Assembly: GCA_017412925.1 (NCBI GenBank)
Contig: JAFPVP010000083.1
Span: 1-32,744, forward strand
Length of the DNA stretch: 32,744 nt
Reading direction: 5' to 3'
Source: Selenomonadaceae bacterium
GTDB lineage: Bacteria > Bacillota > Negativicutes > Selenomonadales > Selenomonadaceae
Positions 1 through 9,734 of this stretch are shown piece after piece; position 1 is the first letter of the stretch, and every line of letters begins with the position of its first letter. Position numbers and translations under genes: made by a program. The notes below the pieces were generated by a model that saw nothing but the letters and a program-made list of their open reading frames with translations, was not told the origin of the DNA and searched no databases.

Positions 1-1
1 C

Positions 2-928
2 ACCGGTGCCGCGCAGATGGACGGCGCAATCCTCGTCGTTGCTGCCTCCGATGGTCCCATGCCCCAGACTCGTGAGCACATCTTGCTTGCCCGTCAGGTC
101 GGCGTGCCGGCTATCGTTGTTTTCCTTAACAAAGTTGACCAAGTTGACGACGAAGAACTCCTCGAACTCGTCGAGATGGAAGTCCGCGAACTTTTGAGCA
201 AATACGAATTCCCCGGCGACGACATCCCCGTTATCGCTGGCTCGGCTCTCCTTGCCCTCGAAGGCGACGAAGAACAAGAGAAAAATATTCTTAAGCTCCT
301 CGACGCGGTTGATGATTACATTCCGACTCCTGCGCGCGACACCGATAAGCCGTTCCTTATGCCGGTTGAAGACGTCTTCACGATTACTGGACGCGGCACC
401 GTTGCTACCGGTCGTGTTGAGCGCGGCATGTTGAAACTTAACGAGCCTGTCGAAATCGTTGGTCTGCGCGACGAGCCCCGCAAGACTGTTGCCACGGGTA
501 TTGAAATGTTCCGCAAACTCCTCGACAGCGCGGTTGCCGGCGACAACGTCGGTGTTCTCCTGCGCGGCGTTGATCGTAAAGAAATTGAACGAGGTCAAGT
601 TATCGCCAAGCCCGGCACGATTCATCCGCACACGAAGTTTAAGGCTCAAGTCTACGTTCTGACTAAGGACGAAGGCGGTCGTCATACTCCGTTCTTCGCG
701 AACTATCGCCCGCAATTCTACTTCCGCACAACCGACGTTACGGGCGTCGTCAGCGACTTGAAAGACACCAACGGCGCGGCGGCTGAAATGTGCATGCCCG
801 GCGACCACATTGAAATGACGGTCGAACTTATCACCCCGATTGCTATCGAAAAAGGCTTGCTCTTCGCTATCCGCGAGGGCGGTCACACTGTCGGTTCGGG
901 TCGTGTTATCGAGATTCTTGAAGCGTAA
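2..928 (+). CDS. tuf: Elongation factor Tu, 5'-truncated by window edge
   Basis: EF-Tu is the GTPase that delivers aminoacyl-tRNA to the ribosomal A site in the cytoplasm. The open frame runs in from the left edge (codons begin at base 2), so about the first 90 residues, including the P-loop and the DCPGH motif, lie outside the window. What remains starts in the [13 protein letters not shown] segment just after DCPGH. It contains the guanine-specificity motif NKVD, the GSALLAL (G5) motif, and the whole of beta-barrel domains 2 and 3, ending in EILEA. An internal ATG at base 17 is not the start. Position directly before rpsJ matches the end of a str operon. Family assignment is certain; whether a second tuf copy exists elsewhere cannot be seen. 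Confidence 0.98.
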   Translation, partial: TGAAQMDGAILVVAASDGPMPQTREHILLARQVGVPAIVVFLNKVDQVDDEELLELVEMEVRELLSKYEFPGDDIPVIAGSALLALEGDEEQEKNILKLLDAVDDYIPTPARDTDKPFLMPVEDVFTITGRGTVATGRVERGMLKLNEPVEIVGLRDEPRKTVATGIEMFRKLLDSAVAGDNVGVLLRGVDRKEIERGQVIAKPGTIHPHTKFKAQVYVLTKDEGGRHTPFFANYRPQFYFRTTDVTGVVSDLKDTNGAAAEMCMPGDHIEMTVELITPIAIEKGLLFAIREGGHTVGSGRVIEILEA

Positions 929-1195
929 AAATTTTTTGACGCTCGGATAATAAATCGGTTAGGCGGTCGGTAGTCAGCCCAAAAACTGATTGCCGGCCGC
1001 CCGCTTTGAAAGCGGGAGAACAGCGTGCGCGATTCAGCTAATCGAAATTTCAACTAATCGCCGCGCTCTAACGTTTCAAAAATTTTTTAGGAAGCTGTGA
1101 CGTGGCAGATTGCTAGGCAGGAAAATTCCGCCTGTCGAGGGAACTGCTGCGGAGCAACGTTGGAAGCTTTGACTTCTGACTAAGGAGGAATTATT
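929..1195 (+). other. tuf-rpsJ intergenic leader with several hairpins
   Basis: This 267-bp gap holds no gene. It contains an A/T palindrome right after the tuf stop (AGCGT/ACGCT arms around an A5T6 core), a 17-nt palindrome at 1000-1016 belonging to a repeat described separately, and close to rpsJ two small hairpins: AGGC-A-GG with CC-GCCT at 1115-1133 and TGCT/AGCA at 1145-1156. No convincing promoter was found. The distal part could be a structured S10-operon leader. That role is an inference, since no regulatory motif was recognised. Confidence 0.45.
1000..1059 (+). repeat. Hairpin repeat, copy A
   Basis: A 17-nt palindrome (CCGCTTT/AAAGCGG arms, 1000-1016) is followed by GAACAGCG, a 17-nt variable spacer, then a CGAAATTTCAACTAATC block. 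The same order of parts occurs at 17599-17662 with an 18-nt spacer. The hairpin lacks a T-run, so a simple terminator is unlikely. Confidence 0.5.
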
Positions 1196-1507
1196 TTGGC
1201 AAAGCAACAAAAAATCAGGATTCGGCTCAAGGCCTACGATCACAAGTCGTTGGATCAGAGCGCGGCCAAAATTGTAGAGACCGCCAAGAAAACCGGCGCG
1301 GCAGTTTCGGGACCAATTCCCTTGCCGACGGAAAAAAACATCTACACAATTTTGCGCTCGCCCCACGTCAACAAGGATTCGCGCGAACAATTCGAGATGC
1401 GCACGCACAAACGCCTGATTGACATTCTCCAACCGACGCACAAGACAGTTGATGCGCTCATGCGGTTGGATTTGCCCGCCGGTGTTGACATCGAGATTAA
1501 GGTCTGA
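1196..1507 (+). CDS. rpsJ: 30S ribosomal protein S10
   Basis: S10 sits in the head of the small subunit and also acts as NusE in transcription antitermination. The 103-residue product has the usual family length and the conserved [11 protein letters not shown] start and RTHKRLIDI segment. Translation starts at TTG 1196, with AAGGAGG six bases upstream, and no ATG or GTG fits better. It is the first gene of the S10 cluster and is followed after 13 bases by rplC, so co-transcription is expected. Confidence 0.98.
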   Translation: MAKQQKIRIRLKAYDHKSLDQSAAKIVETAKKTGAAVSGPIPLPTEKNIYTILRSPHVNKDSREQFEMRTHKRLIDILQPTHKTVDALMRLDLPAGVDIEIKV

Positions 1508-1520
1508 GGAGGTGGCAACA

Positions 1521-2171
1521 TTGGCAAAAACAATTTTGGGAATTAAACTCGGCATGACGCAAATTTTCACGGAGGAAGGGCGCGTCATTCCCGTCACCGT
1601 CGTTGAAACTGGCAAAAACGTCGTTATTCGCAACAAGACCGTCGACACGGACGGCTACTGCGCGGTTCAGCTCGGCTTCGGCGATGTCAAGGAAAGCAAA
1701 GTCAACAAGCCCGACATGGGACAATTCAAAAAGGCTGAAGTCAAGCCCGTGAAATTTATCCGCGAAGTTCGTCTGGCGGCGGAGTCCGAATACAAAATCG
1801 GCGACGTTATCGGCGTAGACATTTTCGCGGCGGGCGAACTCGTTGACGTTATCGGCACGTCGAAGGGCAAAGGCTTCGCCGGCTCAATCAAACGTCACAA
1901 CTTCGCGCGCGGTCCCATGGGTCACGGCTCCAAATCTCACCGCGAACCCGGCTCGACAGGCGCAATGCTCTCCGGTCCCGGCGGTCGCGTCATCAAAGGC
2001 AAGAGATTGCCCGGTCGCATGGGCGGCACTCGCACGACGATTCAGCGTTTGACGGTTGTTAAAGTCGACGCGGATAGAAATTTGCTCCTCATCAAGGGCG
2101 CAATCCCTGGTCCGAAAAAAGGTCTCGTCATCGTTCGCGAAACCGTCAAGCCGACTAGGAAACATAAATAA
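1521..2171 (+). CDS. rplC: 50S ribosomal protein L3
   Basis: L3 binds 23S rRNA early in large-subunit assembly, with a loop reaching toward the peptidyl transferase centre. The 216-residue protein begins [12 protein letters not shown] after the first few residues and contains the conserved [13 protein letters not shown] and RMGG segments of the central extension. The frame stays open upstream to 1419, but TTG 1521 is preferred: it follows GAGGAGGTG at the end of rpsJ and gives the standard N terminus. Confidence 0.97.
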   Translation: MAKTILGIKLGMTQIFTEEGRVIPVTVVETGKNVVIRNKTVDTDGYCAVQLGFGDVKESKVNKPDMGQFKKAEVKPVKFIREVRLAAESEYKIGDVIGVDIFAAGELVDVIGTSKGKGFAGSIKRHNFARGPMGHGSKSHREPGSTGAMLSGPGGRVIKGKRLPGRMGGTRTTIQRLTVVKVDADRNLLLIKGAIPGPKKGLVIVRETVKPTRKHK

Positions 2172-2195
2172 AATTTGAAAGGAGGAAATGAGATA

Positions 2196-2822
2196 ATGCC
2201 AACTGTAGCAGTTTACGATATGACCAACAACAAAGTCGGCGACCTTGAACTCAGCGAAGAAATTTTCGGCGTCGAGATTAACGAAGGGCTCGTTCATCAA
2301 GCTGTTGTCATGCAAATGGCTTCGTGGAGACTCGGCACGCACTCGACCAAAACTCGCGCTGACGTTCGCGGCGGCGGCAAAAAGCCTTGGCGTCAAAAGG
2401 GCACCGGTCGCGCCCGCGCAGGCTCGCGCAGAAGTCCCCTTTGGCGTGGCGGCGGCACAATCTTTGGACCGCACCCCCGCGATTATTCGTTCTCCATGCC
2501 GCGCAAACAGCGTCGCCTTGCAATAAAATGCGTCCTCACCGATAAAGTCAAGGAAGGCAATTTAATCGTCCTTGATAATCTCAACTTCGATGAACCCAAG
2601 ACGAAAAAATTTGTCGAACTGCAAAAAACTTTCGGCGTCGACGGTTGCAAATCGCTCTTCATTACCCGCGAACTTATCGACAATGTAACTCGCTCGTCGA
2701 ATAATCTGCAGAACGCCAAGGCAATCGCCGCGCTCCAACTCAACGTCTATGACATTCTCAACAGCGATAAACTCTTCCTCACCAAAGACGCCGTCGCAAA
2801 GATTGAGGAGGTGTACGTCTAA
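2196..2822 (+). CDS. rplD: 50S ribosomal protein L4
   Basis: L4 is a large-subunit protein whose extended loop lines the nascent peptide exit tunnel; in some bacteria it represses its own S10 operon. The 208-residue product shows the tunnel-loop signature [16 protein letters not shown] and the [10 protein letters not shown] segment. ATG 2196 is chosen over the in-frame TTG at 2175 because AAAGGAGG lies just before it and L4 normally begins with a short hydrophobic strand. Its stop overlaps the start of rplW by one base (TAATG), which suggests translational coupling. Confidence 0.97.
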   Translation: MPTVAVYDMTNNKVGDLELSEEIFGVEINEGLVHQAVVMQMASWRLGTHSTKTRADVRGGGKKPWRQKGTGRARAGSRRSPLWRGGGTIFGPHPRDYSFSMPRKQRRLAIKCVLTDKVKEGNLIVLDNLNFDEPKTKKFVELQKTFGVDGCKSLFITRELIDNVTRSSNNLQNAKAIAALQLNVYDILNSDKLFLTKDAVAKIEEVYV

Positions 2823-3103
2823 TGGAAGCCAGAGACATTTTGATTCGCCCGCTCATCACCGAGCACGGAACCGACCTTATGGCTCAAGGAAAATTCGTTT
2901 TCGTCGTCGACAAGCGCGCCAATAAAATTCAAATCGCGCAGGCCGTCAAAGAAATTTTCAACGTGACGGTCGAGGCAGTCAACACCATGAACTACAAGGG
3001 CAAGACCAAACGTCGCGGGCGCACGGTCGGCAAGACGGCAAGCTACAAAAAAGCTATCGTCAAGCTCAAAGCCGGCGAAACAATCGAATTCTTCAGCGCA
3101 TAA
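2822..3103 (+). CDS. rplW: 50S ribosomal protein L23
   Basis: L23 lies at the tunnel exit and is the docking site for trigger factor and SRP. The 93-residue product has the typical [11 protein letters not shown] start and the [18 protein letters not shown] loop that contacts rRNA. The ATG overlaps the rplD stop, and its ribosome binding site (GAGGAGG) lies inside the end of rplD. An A6T5 block follows its stop codon, a motif seen after several genes in this operon. Confidence 0.97.
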   Translation: MEARDILIRPLITEHGTDLMAQGKFVFVVDKRANKIQIAQAVKEIFNVTVEAVNTMNYKGKTKRRGRTVGKTASYKKAIVKLKAGETIEFFSA

Positions 3104-3133
3104 AAAATTTTTGACAAAGGAGGTAAAACGTAA

Positions 3134-3958
3134 GTGGGAATTAAATCTTTCAAGCCGTACACTCCCGGACGCCGCCACATGACGGTTTCGACGTTCGAGG
3201 AAATCACCACCGATAAGCCGGAAAAATCACTGCTCGCTCCGCTGAAAAAACACGGCGGCAGAAATCAGCAGGGACGTTTGACGGTTCGTCATCAAGGCGG
3301 CGGTCACAAGCGTCGCTATCGTATCATCGACTTCAAGCGCAACAAAGACGGTATCCCCGCCAAAGTCGCCACGATTGAATACGACCCCAACCGCAGTGCG
3401 CGTATCGCTCTGCTCCACTACGTCGACGGCGAAAAACGCTACATCATCGCGCCGAACGGTTTAAAGGTTGGCGATATGGTTGAATCGGGAGCCGAAGCCG
3501 ACATCAAAACCGGCAACGCTCTGCCGCTGAAAAATATCCCCGTCGGCACCATGATTCACAATATCGAAATGAAAATCGGCAAGGGCGGGCAACTCGTTCG
3601 CAGTGCGGGCGTCGCGGCTCAGCTCATGGCTAAGGAAGGCAACTACGCAACGATTCGCATGCCGTCCGGCGAAGTTCGCAAAGTTCACATCAACTGCCGC
3701 GCGACAATCGGGCAGGTCGGTAACCTTGACCACGAAAATATAACGATTGGTAAGGCTGGTCGTTCGCGCTGGCTGGGAATTCGTCCTGCTAACCGCGGCG
3801 TCGCAATGAACCCTGTAGACCATCCGCATGGCGGCGGTGAAGGTCGCTCGCCCGTCGGTCGCAAGCACCCCGTCACTAAGTGGGGCAAGTGCGCTATGGG
3901 CGCGAAGACTCGCAAGAAGAAAGCTTCCGACAAACTCATCGTTCGTCGTCGCAAGTAA
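3134..3958 (+). CDS. rplB: 50S ribosomal protein L2
   Basis: L2 is needed for subunit joining and peptidyl transferase activity. The 274-residue protein has full family length, the SH3-like and OB-fold core, and the C-terminal [13 protein letters not shown] signature, including the histidine (of HPHGG) implicated near the active site. Translation starts at GTG 3134 after AAAGGAGG. It lies 30 bases after rplW and 22 before rpsS in the canonical S10 order. Confidence 0.98.
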   Translation: MGIKSFKPYTPGRRHMTVSTFEEITTDKPEKSLLAPLKKHGGRNQQGRLTVRHQGGGHKRRYRIIDFKRNKDGIPAKVATIEYDPNRSARIALLHYVDGEKRYIIAPNGLKVGDMVESGAEADIKTGNALPLKNIPVGTMIHNIEMKIGKGGQLVRSAGVAAQLMAKEGNYATIRMPSGEVRKVHINCRATIGQVGNLDHENITIGKAGRSRWLGIRPANRGVAMNPVDHPHGGGEGRSPVGRKHPVTKWGKCAMGAKTRKKKASDKLIVRRRK

Positions 3959-3980
3959 TTGACGAGGGGAGGAAAGAAAT

Positions 3981-4262
3981 TTGTCCAGGTCTGTTAAGAA
4001 GGGACCGTTCGTGCAGGAAAAACTTTTGGCGAAGATTGAAGCTCTCAACGCCGCCAACGATAAAAAAGTTGTCCGCACGTGGTCGCGCAGCTCAACGATT
4101 CTTCCTGCGTTCGTCGGACACACTATCGCCGTTCACGACGGCAGGAAACACGTTCCGGTTTACGTCACGGAAGATATGGTCGGGCACAAGCTCGGCGAAT
4201 TCGCACCGACTCGCACTTTCAAAGGGCACGCGGGCGAAGAGCGCAAAACTTCGCTCAAATAA
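3981..4262 (+). CDS. rpsS: 30S ribosomal protein S19
   Basis: S19 forms a complex with S13 in the 30S head and contacts A- and P-site tRNA. The 93-residue product shows SVKKGPFV at the N terminus, the RSSTI segment, the internal [10 protein letters not shown] motif and the [11 protein letters not shown] signature. The start is TTG 3981, preceded by GGGGAGG. Length and motifs are complete. Confidence 0.97.
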   Translation: MSRSVKKGPFVQEKLLAKIEALNAANDKKVVRTWSRSSTILPAFVGHTIAVHDGRKHVPVYVTEDMVGHKLGEFAPTRTFKGHAGEERKTSLK

Positions 4263-4292
4263 ATTAACCGTCTGAAGAAAGGAGGAGTTGAA

Positions 4293-4664
4293 GTGGCAGA
4301 AGTCAAGCAAGCCAAAGCAATCGCCAAGTATGTGAGAATTGCGCCGCGCAAAGTCCGTATCGTCATGGATTTGATTCGCGGCAAGGAAGTTGCCGACGCC
4401 TTCGCTATTTTGAAGTTCACGCCCAAACGTGGCGCGACGCTGATTGAAAAAGTTCTCAAGAGTGCCGTCGCCAACGCGGAAAATAATTTCGACATGGACG
4501 CCGATAAGCTTTTCATCTCGAAGTGTTTCGTTGACGGCGGTCCGACAATCAAACGCTATCACCCGCGTTCGCGTGGTCAGGCGTTCAGCATTCTCAAGCA
4601 CACCTCGCACATCACCGTCGTCGTCAGCGAAAAGCCCGGCGAAGAAATCGACGAGAAAAAATAA
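4293..4664 (+). CDS. rplV: 50S ribosomal protein L22
   Basis: L22 lines the exit tunnel together with L4 and is a site of macrolide resistance changes. The 123-residue protein has [19 protein letters not shown] at the N terminus and the beta-hairpin region near PRSRGQAF. It is about ten residues longer than the usual 110, ending in an acidic/lysine tail (EEIDEKK). GTG 4293 follows AAAGGAGG. The tail is probably solvent exposed. Confidence 0.97.
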   Translation: MAEVKQAKAIAKYVRIAPRKVRIVMDLIRGKEVADAFAILKFTPKRGATLIEKVLKSAVANAENNFDMDADKLFISKCFVDGGPTIKRYHPRSRGQAFSILKHTSHITVVVSEKPGEEIDEKK

Positions 4665-4682
4665 ACGAAGGAGGGAAACGGT

Positions 4683-5360
4683 TTGGGTCAGAAGGTACAT
4701 CCGCACGGAATACGCCTCGGCATAGTCAAGACGTGGGACGCGAAATGGTACGCAGATAAAGATTTCGCGACGAATCTCCACGAAGACATTAAAATCCGCA
4801 AAGCGATCAAAACCGATAAGCAACTGGCGTCGGCGGGCGTCTCGCGCATTGAGATTGAACGCTCGGAAAAACGCCTTAAACTTACAATTCACACCGCAAA
4901 ACCCGGCATGGTCATCGGGCGCGGCGGCGCGGGCATCGAGGACATCAAAAATAAACTCAAGAAGCTCACCGATAAGCGCGTCGATATTAATATCATGGAA
5001 ATTCGCCAACCCGATTTGGACGCTCTGCTCGTGGCAGAAAATATCGCGTCGCAGTTGGAACGTCGTATCGCTTTCCGCCGCGCAATGAAACAATCCGTCG
5101 GCAGAACAATGCGTCTCGGCGCGAAGGGAATTAAAATCGCCTGTAGCGGTCGCTTGGGCGGCGCGGAAATTGCCCGCAGTGAATCCTATCGCGAAGGTTC
5201 AATTCCGCTTCATACACTCCGCGCAGATATTGATTACGGCTTCGCGGAGGCAAACACGACTTACGGGCGCATCGGCATCAAGGTTTGGATTTTCAAAGGC
5301 GAAATTCTCCCCGACAAAAAGGACAAGGGCGTCCGTCAAGCGGAAGGGAGTGACGCATAA
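4683..5360 (+). CDS. rpsC: 30S ribosomal protein S3
   Basis: S3 forms part of the mRNA entry channel and has helicase-like activity with S4 and S5. The 225-residue product begins [13 protein letters not shown] and contains the KH-domain loop [14 protein letters not shown] (a GxxG motif) and the C-terminal [21 protein letters not shown] signature. TTG 4683 follows AAGGAGGG. Its TAA overlaps the ATG of rplP by one base. Confidence 0.98.
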   Translation: MGQKVHPHGIRLGIVKTWDAKWYADKDFATNLHEDIKIRKAIKTDKQLASAGVSRIEIERSEKRLKLTIHTAKPGMVIGRGGAGIEDIKNKLKKLTDKRVDINIMEIRQPDLDALLVAENIASQLERRIAFRRAMKQSVGRTMRLGAKGIKIACSGRLGGAEIARSESYREGSIPLHTLRADIDYGFAEANTTYGRIGIKVWIFKGEILPDKKDKGVRQAEGSDA

Positions 5361-5908
5361 TGTTGATTCCGAAGAGAACAAAATACCGCAAACAATTTCG
5401 CGGTCGCATGAAGGGCAAAGCTAATCGCGGCAACACAATCGCGCACGGTCAGTACGGTCTGGTTGCGTTGGAGCCGGCGTGGATAACAAATCGTCAGATT
5501 GAGGCGGCGCGTATCGCAATGACTCGTTACATTCGCCGCGGCGGTCAAGTCTGGATTAAAATTTTCCCCGACAAGCCCGTCACCGCCAAGCCCGCTGAAA
5601 CTCGTATGGGTTCCGGTAAAGGCTCGCCCGAATACTGGGTTGCCGTCGTAAAGCCGGGTCGCGTGCTGTTTGAAATGGCTGGCGTTCCGAAAGAAATCGC
5701 CGCCGAAGCTATGCGCCTTGCCGGTCACAAGCTCCCGATTAAAACGAAATTTATCGTCAGCGATCATCAAGGCGACGTTTATGTCCCCGTCGTGAACGAA
5801 ACCTTAGCCGACGCAAAGAAAGCGGCTCATGCGGCTTACGAACAGGAACACGCGGCTGAGGCTCAATCGTCCGAAGCTAAAGAAGGCGGTGAATCTCATG
5901 AAGGTTAA
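5360..5908 (+). CDS. rplP: 50S ribosomal protein L16 with C-terminal extension
   Basis: L16 organises the A-site region of the large subunit. The core is canonical: [15 protein letters not shown] start, the [13 protein letters not shown] segment and the [25 protein letters not shown] motif. The protein is 182 residues, whereas most L16 proteins are near 135-145. The additional C-terminal part is rich in Ala, Glu and His and has low complexity ([12 protein letters not shown], then an E/S/G-rich end). The reading frame of the extension overlaps the first codons of rpmC by 11 bases, so the tail may partly reflect the way rpmC's ribosome binding site is embedded in this gene. Confidence 0.96.
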   Translation: MLIPKRTKYRKQFRGRMKGKANRGNTIAHGQYGLVALEPAWITNRQIEAARIAMTRYIRRGGQVWIKIFPDKPVTAKPAETRMGSGKGSPEYWVAVVKPGRVLFEMAGVPKEIAAEAMRLAGHKLPIKTKFIVSDHQGDVYVPVVNETLADAKKAAHAAYEQEHAAEAQSSEAKEGGESHEG

Positions 5909-6098
5909 TGAAATTCGCGACATGTCTCCGGAAGAACAGGTCGAGAAAATCAAATCGCTCAAAGAAGAACTCTTCAACCTCCGCTTTCAACTCGCTACCG
6001 GTCAGCTCGAAAATCGTATGCGTATCCGCGAAGTCAAACGCTCTATCGCGCAGGTCAAAACCATTCAGAGCGAACGCGAGCTTAATATCAGACAGTAG
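5898..6098 (+). CDS. rpmC: 50S ribosomal protein L29
   Basis: L29 is a small helical-hairpin protein near the exit tunnel. The 66-residue product reads as two helices with the [19 protein letters not shown] signature. The frame is open upstream to 5829, but ATG 5898 gives the normal length and N terminus (KVNEIRDMS); it is preceded by GAAGGCGG inside the rplP tail. The 11-base overlap with rplP suggests coupled translation. Confidence 0.95.
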   Translation: MKVNEIRDMSPEEQVEKIKSLKEELFNLRFQLATGQLENRMRIREVKRSIAQVKTIQSERELNIRQ

Positions 6099-6109
6099 GA
6101 GGCGATAAC

Positions 6110-6373
6110 GTGAGCGAAGAAAAACGCAACGAGCGCAAAGTCCGCGTCGGCAAAGTTGTAAGCGACAAAATGCAGAAAACTATCGTCGTCGCGATTGAAG
6201 AGCTCATTCAACATAAACTCTACAAAAAATCCGTCAAGCGTACCGTCAAGTTCAAAGCGCACGACGAGAATCAAGAGGCTCATATCGGCGATAAAGTTTC
6301 TATCATGGAGACGCGCCCGCTGTCCAAAGAAAAACGTTGGCGGCTCGTCAAAATCGTCGAGAAGGCGAAATAA
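6110..6373 (+). CDS. rpsQ: 30S ribosomal protein S17
   Basis: S17 is a primary 16S rRNA binder with an OB fold. The 87-residue product contains [18 protein letters not shown], the [23 protein letters not shown] motif region and the [10 protein letters not shown] end typical of the family. The start is GTG 6110 after GTAGGAGG, 11 bases past rpmC. Confidence 0.97.
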   Translation: MSEEKRNERKVRVGKVVSDKMQKTIVVAIEELIQHKLYKKSVKRTVKFKAHDENQEAHIGDKVSIMETRPLSKEKRWRLVKIVEKAK

Positions 6374-6397
6374 TTTTTTCGGGGAGGAGGTTAAAAC

Positions 6398-6766
6398 GTG
6401 ATTCAGCAACAGAGCAGATTGAACGTCGGCGACAACACCGGTGCCAAGGAAATTATGTGCATTCGCGTGCTCGGCGGCTCGTTCCGTCGCTATGCCAATA
6501 TCGGCGACATTATCGTTGCGTCGGTTAAATCGGCGACGCCCGGCGGTCAAGTCAAAAAAGGCGACGTCGTCAAGGCGGTTGTCGTTCGTAGCAAAAAAGG
6601 TTTGCGCCGCCCCGACGGTTCCTACATTCGCTTCGACGAAAACGCCGCCGTCATCATCAAAGAGGATAAAACTCCGCGCGGCACCCGTATCTTCGGACCG
6701 GTCGCCCGCGAACTTCGCGAAAAAGATTTCATGAAGATTATTTCACTCGCGCCCGAAGTTTTGTAA
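6398..6766 (+). CDS. rplN: 50S ribosomal protein L14
   Basis: L14 forms an intersubunit bridge and is the docking site of the silencing factor RsfS. The 122-residue protein has the exact family length, with [22 protein letters not shown] at its start and the [25 protein letters not shown] end. GTG 6398 is preceded by GGGGAGGAGG. Confidence 0.98.
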   Translation: MIQQQSRLNVGDNTGAKEIMCIRVLGGSFRRYANIGDIIVASVKSATPGGQVKKGDVVKAVVVRSKKGLRRPDGSYIRFDENAAVIIKEDKTPRGTRIFGPVARELREKDFMKIISLAPEVL

Positions 6767-6784
6767 AGGAAAGGAGGTGCCGAG

Positions 6785-7108
6785 TTGTCACTGATTAAAC
6801 TTCACGTCAAGAAGGGCGACACGGTCGTCGTTCTTTCGGGCAAGGACAAAGGCAAACAGGGCAAAATTATCTCCGCCATGCCCAAAGCCGGCAAGATCGT
6901 AGTTGAGGGCGTCAACAAGGTTAAACGTCACAGCAAACCCAGCTTGAAAGTTCCGCAGGGCGGCATCGTTGCTAAGGAAATGCCCCTTCACGCCTGCAAA
7001 GTTCAGCTCGTTTGTCCCGCCTGCAACAAGCCCACACGCATTGGTCACAAAGACGTAAACGGCAAAAATTCTCGCGTCTGCAAAAAATGCGGCGAAGTCA
7101 TCGAATAA
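6785..7108 (+). CDS. rplX: 50S ribosomal protein L24, zinc-ribbon form
   Basis: L24 is an assembly initiator that binds the 5' end of 23S rRNA. The N-terminal KOW domain is visible as [22 protein letters not shown]. The C-terminal half carries two CxxC pairs (CPAC and CKKC), which would bind zinc; many L24 proteins lack these cysteines. The 107-residue length is normal. TTG 6785 follows AAAGGAGG. Confidence 0.97.
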   Translation: MSLIKLHVKKGDTVVVLSGKDKGKQGKIISAMPKAGKIVVEGVNKVKRHSKPSLKVPQGGIVAKEMPLHACKVQLVCPACNKPTRIGHKDVNGKNSRVCKKCGEVIE

Positions 7109-7120
7109 GGAGGTGTTATC

Positions 7121-7663
7121 TTGTCCAGACTTCTCGATAAATACAAGAACGAAGTTATCGGCGCAATGACGAAAAAATTTTCCTACAAGAACGTCATGCA
7201 GGTGCCGAAGCTTGAGAAAATCGTAATCAACATGGCTTGCGGCGACGCCGTCGGCAATGCTAAGGCTCTCGAAAGTGCAATCACTGACTTGACGCAAATC
7301 GCCGGTCAAAAGCCCGTAGTCACTCGCGCCAGAAAATCTCTCGCCGCGTGGAAACTCCGTCAGGGCATGGCTATCGGTTGCAAAGTCACTCTGCGCGGTC
7401 GCCGCATGTACGAATTCCTCGATAAGTTTATGAATATCGCCCTGCCGCGTGTTCGCGACTTCCGCGGTGTCAGCAGAAAATCTTTCGACGGGCGCGGCAA
7501 TTACGCGGTCGGTGTCAAGGAACAGCTCATCTTCCCTGAAATTGACTACGACAAAATTGATAAGATTCGCGGCATGGACATTATCGTTGTAACGACGGCT
7601 AAAACCGATGAAGAGGCTCGTGAATTCCTCGCGCTCATGGGTATGCCGTTCGCTAACGCTTAA
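7121..7663 (+). CDS. rplE: 50S ribosomal protein L5
   Basis: L5 binds 5S rRNA and contacts P-site tRNA in the central protuberance. The 180-residue product contains [16 protein letters not shown], the [21 protein letters not shown] rRNA-contact region and the [19 protein letters not shown] signature. TTG 7121 has AAGGAGG seven to eight bases upstream. It follows rplX by 12 bases. Confidence 0.98.
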   Translation: MSRLLDKYKNEVIGAMTKKFSYKNVMQVPKLEKIVINMACGDAVGNAKALESAITDLTQIAGQKPVVTRARKSLAAWKLRQGMAIGCKVTLRGRRMYEFLDKFMNIALPRVRDFRGVSRKSFDGRGNYAVGVKEQLIFPEIDYDKIDKIRGMDIIVVTTAKTDEEAREFLALMGMPFANA

Positions 7664-7678
7664 GGAAGTGATTATCAA

Positions 7679-7864
7679 ATGGCGAAGAAAGCTTTAATCG
7701 AAAAATGGAGCAAGGAACCCAAATTCTCAACTCGCAAATACAATCGTTGTAAAATCTGCGGCAGACCGCACGGCTACATCCGCAAGTTTGAAATGTGCCG
7801 TATCTGCTTCCGTGTTCAGAGCTACGCCGGAGCTATCCCCGGCATCACAAAATCCAGCTGGTAA
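7679..7864 (+). CDS. rpsZ: 30S ribosomal protein S14, type Z (zinc-binding)
   Basis: S14 assembles late into the 30S head. This is the short 61-residue zinc form, with two cysteine pairs, CKIC and CRIC, and the C-terminal GxTKSSW end. The short zinc form is typical of Firmicutes and some other phyla, in contrast to the approximately 100-residue form of enterobacteria. ATG 7679 has a GGAAG site upstream. An A/T-rich block follows its stop. Confidence 0.97.
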   Translation: MAKKALIEKWSKEPKFSTRKYNRCKICGRPHGYIRKFEMCRICFRVQSYAGAIPGITKSSW

Positions 7865-7900
7865 AATTTTTTAAACTTGAAAGGAGGATATCGGTTTCCT

Positions 7901-8299
7901 ATGGCAATGACTGATCCTATTGCGGATATGCTCACGCGCATTCGCAATGCTAATTCCGTCTACCACGAAAAGGTGGAAATTCCCGGCTCGAAAATTAAAG
8001 TCGCAATCGCGGACGTGCTCAAGCGGGAAGGTTACATCAAGGATTACAGCTTCGCAGAGGACAACAAGCAGGGCATTTTGACTGTCAAGCTTAAGTACGG
8101 TCCCGAACGCGAAAAAGTTATCACGGGCATTCAGCGCATCTCCAGACCGGGGCTCCGGCAATACAGGCAAAAGAAAGACCTGCCGCGTGTGCTCGGCGGG
8201 CTCGGTATCGCGATTATCTCCACGTCCCAAGGCATCATGAGCGACAAGCAGGCTCGCAAGGCTGGGCTCGGCGGTGAGGTTATCGCTTACGTCTGGTAA
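7901..8299 (+). CDS. rpsH: 30S ribosomal protein S8
   Basis: S8 is a primary 16S rRNA binding protein and, in enterobacteria, the autogenous regulator of the spc operon. ATG 7901 gives a 132-residue protein, the usual length, starting [16 protein letters not shown]. The in-frame TTG at 7877 overlaps the AAAGGAGG ribosome binding site and is rejected. The C-terminal half contains [10 protein letters not shown] and the [20 protein letters not shown] signature. The 13-base spacing from AAGGAGG to the chosen ATG is longer than usual. Confidence 0.95.
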   Translation: MAMTDPIADMLTRIRNANSVYHEKVEIPGSKIKVAIADVLKREGYIKDYSFAEDNKQGILTVKLKYGPEREKVITGIQRISRPGLRQYRQKKDLPRVLGGLGIAIISTSQGIMSDKQARKAGLGGEVIAYVW

Positions 8300-8323
8300 A
8301 AAAATTTTTTTGGAGGTGCTGTC

Positions 8324-8875
8324 ATGTCTCGAATTGGAAGAGCACCGATAAATATTCCCGCCGGCGTCACCGTTTCAGTCGGCGAAGATAATCTGGTGCA
8401 TGTAAAAGGTCCCAAGGGCGAATTGTCCCGCAAGATCTCCACGGAAATGAAAATAACTATTGAGGATGGCGTTTTAAAGGTGACGCGCCCCTCGGACGAT
8501 AAAACGCACAGAAGTCTGCACGGCTTGAGCCGCACGCTGATTAACAATATGGTCGTCGGCGTTACCCAAGGCTTCACGAAAAATCTTGAAATCGCCGGCG
8601 TCGGCTATCGTGCCGCTAAGCAGGGCAAGAACTTAAATCTGTCGCTCGGCTATTCCCACCCCGTGATTATCGAACCGCCCGCAGGAATTACCCTTGAGGC
8701 TCCCACGGCGACCACGATAACTGTTCACGGCATAGATAAGGAACTCGTCGGCGCAGTCGCTGCTAACATTCGCGGCTGGCGTGAACCCGAACCCTACAAG
8801 GGCAAAGGCATCAAATACGCGGGCGAACATATCCGCCGCAAGGAAGGCAAGGCCGGCGCGAAAGGCAAGAAGTAA
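8324..8875 (+). CDS. rplF: 50S ribosomal protein L6
   Basis: L6 lies near the sarcin-ricin loop, where translational GTPases bind. The 183-residue product contains both repeated domains, begins [14 protein letters not shown] and ends with the [14 protein letters not shown] signature followed by a lysine-rich tail. ATG 8324 is preceded by TGGAGGTG. It is the last gene in the usual order before the two inserted VOC genes; rplR would normally follow. Confidence 0.98.
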   Translation: MSRIGRAPINIPAGVTVSVGEDNLVHVKGPKGELSRKISTEMKITIEDGVLKVTRPSDDKTHRSLHGLSRTLINNMVVGVTQGFTKNLEIAGVGYRAAKQGKNLNLSLGYSHPVIIEPPAGITLEAPTATTITVHGIDKELVGAVAANIRGWREPEPYKGKGIKYAGEHIRRKEGKAGAKGKK

Positions 8876-8893
8876 TCGGACGGAGGCATAATC

Positions 8894-9298
8894 ATGAATA
8901 TCGAACATGTTGCCATCTACGTAAACAACTTGGAAGTCGAACGAGAATTTTTCACGAAATATTTCGGCGCGAAGGCAAGCGAAAAATACACCAACTTCCG
9001 CAACGACTTCACCAGTTATTTTCTTACTTTCGACAACGGCTCGCGTTTTGAAATTATGCACCGCACCGGTATGTTTGACCCCAAGAAAGAAAAATATCGT
9101 TCCGGCTATCATCATATTGCGCTTAACGTCGGCGGCAAAAAAGATGTTGACGCACTTACAAGCAGATTGGAAGATGACGGAATGGTTATCGTGGTTGCTC
9201 CGCGCAAGACGGGCGACGGTTATTATGCAAGTATTGTGACTGACCCCGAAGGTAACGAGATTGAACTTCTTGCGGGCGGCACTGTTTACGACAACTGA
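8894..9298 (+). CDS. VOC-family (glyoxalase-fold) protein 1 inside spc operon
   Basis: This 134-residue protein has the vicinal-oxygen-chelate fold, built from two beta-alpha-beta3 modules. Candidate metal ligands match glyoxalase I spacing: His5 (EHVAIYV), Glu53 (RFEIM), His74 (GYHHIAL) and Glu124 (DPEGNEIELL). Glyoxalase I converts the methylglyoxal-thiol hemithioacetal; other VOC members are dioxygenases, epimerases or thiol transferases, so the substrate is not assigned. ATG 8894 has GGACGGAGG upstream and sits 18 bases after rplF on the same strand, so it should be transcribed with the ribosomal genes. A paralogue follows directly. Codon use resembles the neighbouring ribosomal genes, giving no sign of recent acquisition. 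Confidence 0.9.
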   Translation: MNIEHVAIYVNNLEVEREFFTKYFGAKASEKYTNFRNDFTSYFLTFDNGSRFEIMHRTGMFDPKKEKYRSGYHHIALNVGGKKDVDALTSRLEDDGMVIVVAPRKTGDGYYASIVTDPEGNEIELLAGGTVYDN

Positions 9299-9329
9299 AT
9301 TTCTTTTTTAAAGAACGGAGGTAATTACC

Positions 9330-9734
9330 ATGAAGATTGAGCACGTTGCCATGTACGTTAATGACTTGGAGGCGGAGAAAAATTTCTTCGTCAAATACTT
9401 CAACGCAAAAGCCGGTTCCAAGTACAGCAATTTCCGCAATGACTTCAGCAATTACTTTTTGAAATTCGATGACGGCTCGCGCTTGGAAATCATGACGCGC
9501 AACAGTGCAACCGATGCAGAAAAAACTCGTTATCGCACGGGTTTTCATCACATTGCAATCAGCGTCGGCGACAGGAAAGACGTTGACGACATGATGAAAA
9601 AATTCGACGCGGACGGCGTTATCGTTGTAAGCGGCGCACGCACGACCGGCGACGGTTATTATGCGGCGGTTGTCGTTGACCCCGAAGGCAACGAGATTGA
9701 AATTATCGCGGAAAATGCCGGTTTGCGCGACTAA
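9330..9734 (+). CDS. VOC-family (glyoxalase-fold) protein 2, tandem paralogue
   Basis: This second 134-residue VOC protein has the same length as its upstream neighbour and is about 57% identical to it by hand count without gaps. All four candidate metal ligands are kept (His5, Glu53, His74, Glu124), as is the block around TGDGYYA and DPEGNEIE. It differs most at residues 57-68, which may shape the substrate pocket. AACGGAGG precedes ATG 9330. A gap of 39 bases with an A6T5 block separates it from rplR. The pair looks like an old tandem duplication in which both copies have stayed functional. Confidence 0.9.
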   Translation: MKIEHVAMYVNDLEAEKNFFVKYFNAKAGSKYSNFRNDFSNYFLKFDDGSRLEIMTRNSATDAEKTRYRTGFHHIAISVGDRKDVDDMMKKFDADGVIVVSGARTTGDGYYAAVVVDPEGNEIEIIAENAGLRD

